Source of the DNA: Hymenoscyphus infarciens
Taxonomy: Eukaryota > Ascomycota > Leotiomycetes > Helotiales > Helotiaceae
Assembly (NCBI GenBank): GCA_001414345.1
Contig: LLCB01000020.1
Span: 186,001-250,000, forward strand
Direction: 5' to 3'
Length of the DNA: 64,000 nt
Shown one piece after another: positions 58,696-64,000 of this stretch. A program made the position numbers and the translations under genes. A model generated the notes under the pieces. It was given only the letters and a program-made list of their open reading frames with translations, had not been told where the DNA came from and searched no databases. Numbering within the stretch: the first letter of the stretch is position 1; each line of letters opens with the position of its first letter.

Positions 58696-58700
<5 letters not shown>
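58322..58700. mobile_element. Second ATCGTAA-type terminus, head to head with the 6.7-kb element
   Basis: TACTAAAAAGTCGGAATCG then ACTAAATCGC and ATCGTAAATCG start 24 bp right of the previous element's end, in inverted orientation. Its far end is not found, so it is a fragment or its other end has been erased. Confidence 0.55.
58502..58594. repeat. (GA)n microsatellite, about 46 units
   Basis: Perfect GA dinucleotides for about 93 bp. On the other strand this gives a long Ser-Leu open frame, which is an artefact. A (TC)n tract follows at 58699-58727. Confidence 0.95.
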
Positions 58701-58730
<30 letters not shown>

Positions 58731-58803
58731 TATAAATCCCTTCTTATTATTTAACTAACAAATTCCTATACTTTTAACTTTATAAATACTTACTACTAAT
58801 ACT

Positions 58804-58912
58804 AAAGCAGATCTAACGCTAAAGCAGATCTAATAAAAGCAGATCTAACAAAAGCAGATCTAACAAAAGCAGATCTAATAAAAGCAGATCTAACAAAAGC
58901 AGCTCTAATAAT
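58804..58912. repeat. Tandem array, unit AAAGCAGATCTAACA
   Basis: About seven copies of a 15-16 bp unit with AACA/AATA variants and one CAGCTC copy at the right end. This GC-normal array lies inside RIP-degraded sequence. Confidence 0.85.
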
Positions 58913-59262
58913 ACTTTTCACTATATAAGCTTATATAAGCTTATATAGACTTATATTATAATAAGTATAGAAAAACGCTTTTCATAGAGTAACGAGTTAA
59001 GATTAAGAAGAGGAAAAGAAGATATCTAGTAATAAATAGATTTAACTTTTAAGTGTTTATATCGACGGGAGGTATATTAGATCTTATGTGTTTTTTCTAT
59101 ATAGATATAGATTTGGATTTAGATATAGGTATAGATATAGATAAGAATAAGAACGAGAAAGGAATATCCCCACTTCTCGTATCCTCTAAATTTTCTAGAT
59201 TTTCATATTTCCCGTAACGAATTTTAAGAGTTAGAAATTAGAGTTTAGACAGAAGTTAGATA
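58913..59262. other. AT-rich edge of the transposon block
   Basis: GATATA/GATTTA hexamers lie near 59098-59150. No coding content. AGTAACGAGTTAAG at about 58990 weakly resembles the MITE tip. Confidence 0.4.
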
Positions 59263-59528
59263 TAGTCACATTCTAGTCTATCCCCGCGGGTAGCACGTGT
59301 ACTGATTTTTACTATCCTTCTTACTACGTAACAACTACTTAAGATTATTAAAAGCTATTAGAGAGATAGATACCTTGCTACTATATAGCTTCGAGGTTAT
59401 TAGATATCTTATTTAATAAGGGAGTTATACTATAAGTCTAGCTATATACTCCTCGACGCTCGTTATTACGACTACCTAGTAAGAAGTAATACACGTGCCA
59501 TCTACGAGGATGGACTAGAATGTAACTA
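59263..59528. mobile_element. 266-bp MITE with ~42-bp TIRs, TA duplication
   Basis: The left end is TAGTCACATTCTAGTCTATC, then CCGCGGGTAGCACGTGTA. The right end is the complement, ending GACTAGAATGTAACTA, with TA on both sides. Arms differ mainly by C/T and G/A transitions. No coding capacity. Confidence 0.85.
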
Positions 59529-59727
59529 TAAGAAGGCTAGTTTATATTTTTTCTTTTTCTTTTTGCGAGTGTTGTGATTAAGATGGTTTAGTGAGGATAG
59601 AAAGAGAAGCATAGTCAAAAACTATAAACTATAAACTAACTCCCCTCTACAAGTACCAATCCCCCTCGACCCTTGTCTCCTTCAATTTCCCCTACTTGAC
59701 AGCCCCTCCCATCCTGCAAATCCCCTC

Positions 59728-61246
59728 TCACTTTTCCATCCCCCGCTTCAGCAAGAGGACCTCATGCTTTGTAACAAACACCCCCCGATTAACACTCTCC
59801 ACTCCCCCTCCACTTTCCTCCCCCCCACCCCCTTCAAGAGCATCCACCAAATCTCTCACCTTAGCCCCCTCCCAGGTGCCGTCGGTGGTGGTCCAGAAGA
59901 CGCGTTTGATTCCCACGGCATGCATGGAGGTCACGCAGCGGTAGCAAGGATGGGAGGCTCGGATTTGTGGGATTTTATCGGAGGGGGACGAGGATGGAGA
60001 TTGTGGGGACGTGTAGTGGGAGGTTGATGAGGGGGAACGGGAGAGGGGGGAGAGCTCGTCGTGGAGGGAAGCTGGGGTTGTGGGTTTTGAGGGGGTCGGC
60101 GATGGTAAAGGGTCCCTAGGATTTGGTGGAGGGGAAGTTGAGGATTTTGGTTTTTGTTTTTGGATGTTGCAGAATCCTAGGCGGGCGACGTAGAGGTCTG
60201 AACCTTTGAGACGGGAGTCTTTGGTTCGGGATGCTACGGATGGTTTGCTGGATAAAGTTGGCTTTTTGGTGATGAGGACATGTTCTGTTTTTGGAAGGTT
60301 TGGTGAAATCTGCTTATTGTGAGTCTGTTTCTTGTTAGTGTATTGATAAAAGGGCGGGAAGGAAATTCTGACCTTATTTTTGTATTTTTGTTTGCTTATA
60401 AAATTACTACTTGAGCTAGTCTGGCTCGAGGACTCCGAGCTGGATGAGGTTGTGGTATTTAATCCAAGATCTCCTGATACTGAAGTATCTGAACTCTCTT
60501 TATACTGAGAGTAGTAGTCCCCCTTCGTTTCGTGATAGGAGTGACCATCCTCGTACTTCTCGTTCTCGTTCTTCTTCTGTCGGTGTTTCTTCTTCTGTTT
60601 CTCCTTCTCCTTCAGATAGAACCCACTGTCTTTCTCCCTGTCGTTGGACACGTTGGACGTGAACTTGGAAACCTGGTTGACATGCACCCGGTTCAAAACG
60701 CGACTTTTGAACGGAACCCTCGCCACCGCACTCCTCAAAGACCGCCTCGGCGTATTTTTTAAGCACGTCGGCTCGTAATTTCCGTTTTTTAGAATCACCC
60801 GATAAGGAGAAGCACGGTTTTTCGAAGCACTTGGCGCCCCGGGCAGAGGTTTGAGCAGACTGGGCACCAGAAGACAAGGAGAGAGCGGATTGGATGGCCA
60901 TCATTTCAGAATGAAGAGAGAGCGCGATATTGGCGTTGTGGCCATTGCCGATTGTCTCGAAGGGGGTGAAACTGGAATTTTGCAAGTTATCCGGCTCCAG
61001 CTTAGACTTGGGCTTCGGCTTGGACTTCAGACGTTGCTTGAGCTCTGCGATGGCAGGGGCGTTGGCGCTGGATGCGAGGACACCCGTCTTGAGAGCGCCG
61101 CCGTCGAAACCAGGACGATGAGTGTTGAAGCCTTGACCGATGATCTTGCCACCGCGAACGATGATTGCACCGTGACGATAGTGGAGGGGTGACAACTCGG
61201 CTTGAGCGAGGCACATGGACAAGTAGGTATCGTTGCGGGGAGACAT
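59728..61246 (-). CDS. CMP/dCMP deaminase-fold protein, fungal type (488 aa)
   Basis: Exons 60557-61246 and 59728-60504, joined across a 52-nt intron (GTACGA...CTCAG) that resolves a change of reading frame. The start is MSPRNDTYLSMCLAQAELSP; upstream in-frame codons are unlike a coding sequence. Residues 7-60 form the core strand/helix start (HYRHGAIIVRGGKIIGQGFN). H112-x-E114 (LHSEMMA) and C417/C420 (SHPCYRC) are the zinc ligands and proton shuttle of the cytidine deaminase superfamily. VGIKRVFWTT and VFVTKHEVLLLKR close the fold. Between the two metal motifs lie about 300 mostly disordered residues. I recall fungal proteins with this layout annotated only as deaminase-like; substrate unknown (free nucleotide, RNA or none). 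Confidence 0.8.
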
Positions 61247-61714
61247 TTTGAGTTTGGTTTGGGGGTAGAGATTTAGGAGTTTCTTAAATTGAGTGTTGTT
61301 GGTTTTGGATGGAGAGTTGGATGTTTGGCTACAGTTGTACAGTGGTAGGATCGAAAAAACGTCCAATAGTCAGAATTCTTGAAATTGTGAATGGTGGTTG
61401 TACAAGAGTTGATGTCTTGAGTCACTTGGGTTTGTAGCTTGCAGATTCGCCTGTTGCGCTAAAATAGAACGCTTGGCTGGGGACAAGACAAATTCTCATC
61501 ACAAAACACCGTGATAGACTGCTTTTCATGCCACTCCATACTACTGTCTATACTATAGCTACCTCATAGCATCCCTTCATTGATATTTCTCCGCAAAAAA
61601 GTCTTCTTTCCCGACTACGAGGCTGATAAATTTCGTGCTAAAACGCCGCCCGCACACCTAACGCCGTATTATTCATACAAAACCGTACGTCCAGGAAACC
61701 CAACTCGGGGATCA
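61247..61714. other. Intergenic between RSC7 and the deaminase-like gene
   Basis: 3' side of RSC7 and promoter of the deaminase-like gene, both transcribed leftward. No further feature seen. Confidence 0.6.
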
Positions 61715-63383
61715 TTAGACAATCATTGGACCCTTGTCAATCTTAGGTGCCTTTCTGTGACCATCTACAGCCTCTGAGGCCCATTTTGCTTTCCATTCAC
61801 TTTCCTTGGTCAGAGCCGCATCAAAAGCCTCACGACATTCCGGCGGAAGTAAATCCTTCATCTCATCAGACACAGCTTCAAGGCCATTGAATGAGAGATC
61901 AACGCCATGGCCGTCTGGGCCCGGAATACCGAGATGGAATGATGGGGGAGTTTCATAGACTGTGTCGATGATAATGTGATTTCGTGATATGGCGGGGTTG
62001 ACGGGTGGAAACATGGTTTTAGGTGCTTCTGCGTCCTGACCATCCACGAGGATTTTAGCTGCCACGGCGGAGTCGTTGATTTGTTCCCATCTTGCGTGAG
62101 TTGGCTGCATGATTGCTGGGTATTGCATGATATTTGTGTGGACATCGTAGACTCCATTCATGTTCTGTTTGCGCATCTCGGTAAGTCTGGCGTTGAAGCC
62201 GCTATAGAAATTGTTAGCGGGGTTTTTTGTCTTGTACATGGCTGTTTGGCTACATACCTTGCCGCTCTGCAATGTTCTAGCTGCCAATTGACATCGTCAA
62301 CCTTGACTCGACCCTTTTTACCATCTGCCACTTTGCCAGTTTGCAGTGGGACAGTTGGGGCACCTGAATGGTATACAGAGCTTGCTCCATGCCAAGCAAC
62401 GTACTGATTCTGGTTGTAGGCCTCACCCTCTTTGAAAACATCGTTTGGATCAGCCAATTCTCCTTCGGTGATCCCATCTGCTTTGGCCTTGGCGACTTCG
62501 TAATCGTCGCTAATTCTCTTTCCACCTACGATTATCTGGGCTCCAAATTCGCGGAAGACTGACCTGGCCGTGACAATGCCAATCGCGCGACCCTTGTAGG
62601 AATGGGGGATGAGTTCTCGCTCTATCAAGTCGCGCTTCTCGTCGTCGTCGATAATGATTTTGAAGAGGCGTTTATGCTTGGTGAAGAATAGGTAACTATC
62701 CCGGAAACCCACGCATCGTGCTGGCTCCGTGGATAACATATATAATCGATTGCCTCTGCCCAGTACAGTAAAGGTTCTGCATCGATATTCTCGTCCATCC
62801 TGCAGGTGTCCCATCTTGTCGACTTTCTTCTCGCCCTCCGGATCCTCTGGCATATCGACCTCATCGTTGATTACATCCATCATGTTTCCTTCCTTGTCGA
62901 TAGGTTGTTGCGTGACGTGGGATGGTCCTCCTTTGCGCGCCCAACGCCCTCCTCCACGCCCAAAGCCACCTCCTCTACCGCGTCCCCGTTTACCTGGCGT
63001 GCCAGCCTCTGAACCTTCGCGATCTGGCAAGTCCCAATCCGGAGGCTTATTCTTGGGCGGCCGTCCTAGGCGTCGCTTGCGAACAACCGGCTCAGCAACA
63101 GGCTCTGGAGTCGCTGGCGCAGATGCAGCATCCGAGTCCCCAGCCTGCGAACCTTCTTCTTCTTCATCGCCATTTTCCCCCTCTGCATCGTCCCGAGGGC
63201 TACTCGCATTGGGCGAGGGTGCATCGACCATTTGCTCGTCTTCCGCTTCGTCGTATTGAGGGGTGTTTTCTGAGGCCATCGCGATTAGTTGTTGTTAGAT
63301 GCGCCGGGGCTTGTGTTTGTTATTTACTCACTGAGCGCTGCAGCTGCATTTTTAGCAGCTGCTCTGCCTGGTCTTCTGCCCAT
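61715..63383 (-). CDS. rsc7: Chromatin-remodelling complex subunit RSC7/Npl6 (CRC subunit family)
   Basis: Exons 63332-63383, 62258-63269 and 61715-62201 give 516 residues with consistent phases. Exon 1 encodes MGRRPGRAAKNAAAAL; an ATG in exon 2 (63279, MASENTPQ) lies in the intron's last bases and could serve as an alternative start. The N-terminal 130 residues are acidic and disordered with an AT-hook-like KRRLGRPPKNKP and an RGRGGGFGRGGGRW patch. The conserved domain spans about residues 150-400: LQDGREYRCRTFTVLGRGNR, LYMLSTEPARCVGFRDSYLFF, SYKGRAIGIVTARSVFREFG. The C-terminal part (SGFNARLTEMRKQNMNGVYD, DSVYETPP) is also conserved. The product belongs to RSC (and fungal SWI/SNF, via Swp82) complexes and acts in the nucleus on nucleosomes. 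Both introns have canonical donors; the second has CGCTAACAA before its acceptor. Confidence 0.9.
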
Positions 63384-64000
63384 CTTGTATGTCTTGATGG
63401 AATTCACCCAAGCGGGTTGTTTGATGCGATAGCAGAGCACATCAATTGTCAAATTTGGGGAAGCTAGAAAGACGCGCCTGATTGGAAGTTCGGAAGTTCC
63501 AGGTTACCGCCAAAGATCCCTGTTGCTTGATTGGTTCGGTTGTTAGTGTGGGAATGTTTCTGCCTTTTCCGAAGTTCTCATATCTAAGGTTGCAATATCT
63601 TAACTCCGAAGACCTCTGTGTTCAGTTTCTTGATCCTGTCTGTTGCTTGCTCCCGTCCTTTTCAAAACATCTTACATTGTAGTAGTTCTCATCCTGACTG
63701 TGCTTTGTGTACAGAGCTCAGCTCCACCACTGCTCAGCTTTGCTCTTGCCTTCATCAGCTCCATCTCCTTCCGAGTCCGAGTACTTCAAACGGCAAGAAC
63801 ATCCCAGGGTGGAAATACAAACACAAGGAGATTCAAGTTTCCGCTTGAGCGCTGCGATATCCCACCAGTCCCATCCCATATCCCCCATATCCCCTATATT
63901 CCCATGCCTCTGGCGCCGGAAGGCTGTTGGGCAACCGCCCCTTAATCAGGACCCAGACCCAGACCCAGACCCAGACCCAGACCTCGAGTGGCCAGCGTCG
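63384..64000. other. Promoter side of RSC7 and right window edge
   Basis: Pyrimidine-rich stretches on the plus strand near 63640-63790 could be the leader of a divergent gene starting beyond the window. No coding region can be supported here. Confidence 0.45.
63950..63983. repeat. CCCAGA hexamer repeat
   Basis: Five to six perfect ACCCAG units. The unit differs from the fungal telomere repeat TTAGGG and the site is internal. Confidence 0.9.

Noticed and set aside
62729..63467. Plus-strand frames opposite RSC7
   Set aside because: Shadows of the acidic and glycine/arginine-rich sense protein (Ser/Pro-rich antisense).
63950..63983. CCCAGA repeat as a telomeric or subtelomeric end
   Set aside because: The unit is not TTAGGG/CCCTAA, it is short, and the right end shows no chromosome-end features.

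Overview
The window is nuclear DNA from a filamentous ascomycete fungus. Genes have one to four short introns with GTRAGT donors and CTAAC/CTGAC branch points. The recognisable proteins are fungal: a secreted bicupin, a Ulp2-type SUMO protease, cytochrome c oxidase subunit Va (COX6), a Clg1/mug80-like cyclin, glycogen synthase and RSC7. Blocks of AT-rich DNA almost lack CpA/TpG yet keep CpG, the mark of repeat-induced point mutation (RIP), which points to Pezizomycotina. A Leotiomycetes (Helotiales) placement is a guess from gene content.

Layout. 1-11.5 kb is ordinary, all on the minus strand: the bicupin (running off the left edge), the ULP2-like protease with five exons, and COX6 with four exons. 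11.5-20.6 kb has no gene I can support; it holds simple repeats and the long pyrimidine-rich leader of the cyclin gene (20.6-21.6 kb, plus). 23.2-24.6 kb is a RIP-degraded DNA transposon.

26.2-48.9 kb is the unusual part. About a dozen small genes or gene remnants share a basic N-terminal segment ('MPSF..FVRKxLxxRR') and, in most, a C-x2-C-x8-11-C-x2-C zinc ribbon often containing G-x-P-R/W. All copies left of the glycogen synthase gene lie on the plus strand and all copies right of it on the minus strand, so the family forms two opposed arms around a housekeeping gene. Some copies have lost the ribbon, the start codon or a cysteine. Others have gained proline-rich tails, ALNRR repeats or a hydrophobic C-terminus. 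Small TIR elements (27.3, 43.1 and 47.9 kb) sit among them. I recognise no described family.

49.7-59.1 kb is a RIP-destroyed transposon graveyard. It is dominated by a 6.7-kb element whose terminal inverted repeats are built from 7-bp ATCGTAA units, and by microsatellites. 59.7-63.4 kb returns to normal minus-strand genes: a two-exon zinc deaminase-fold protein with a roughly 300-residue insertion between its metal motifs, and the RSC7/Npl6 chromatin-remodelling subunit. The housekeeping genes do not form a pathway; the only candidate system is the zinc-ribbon cluster.
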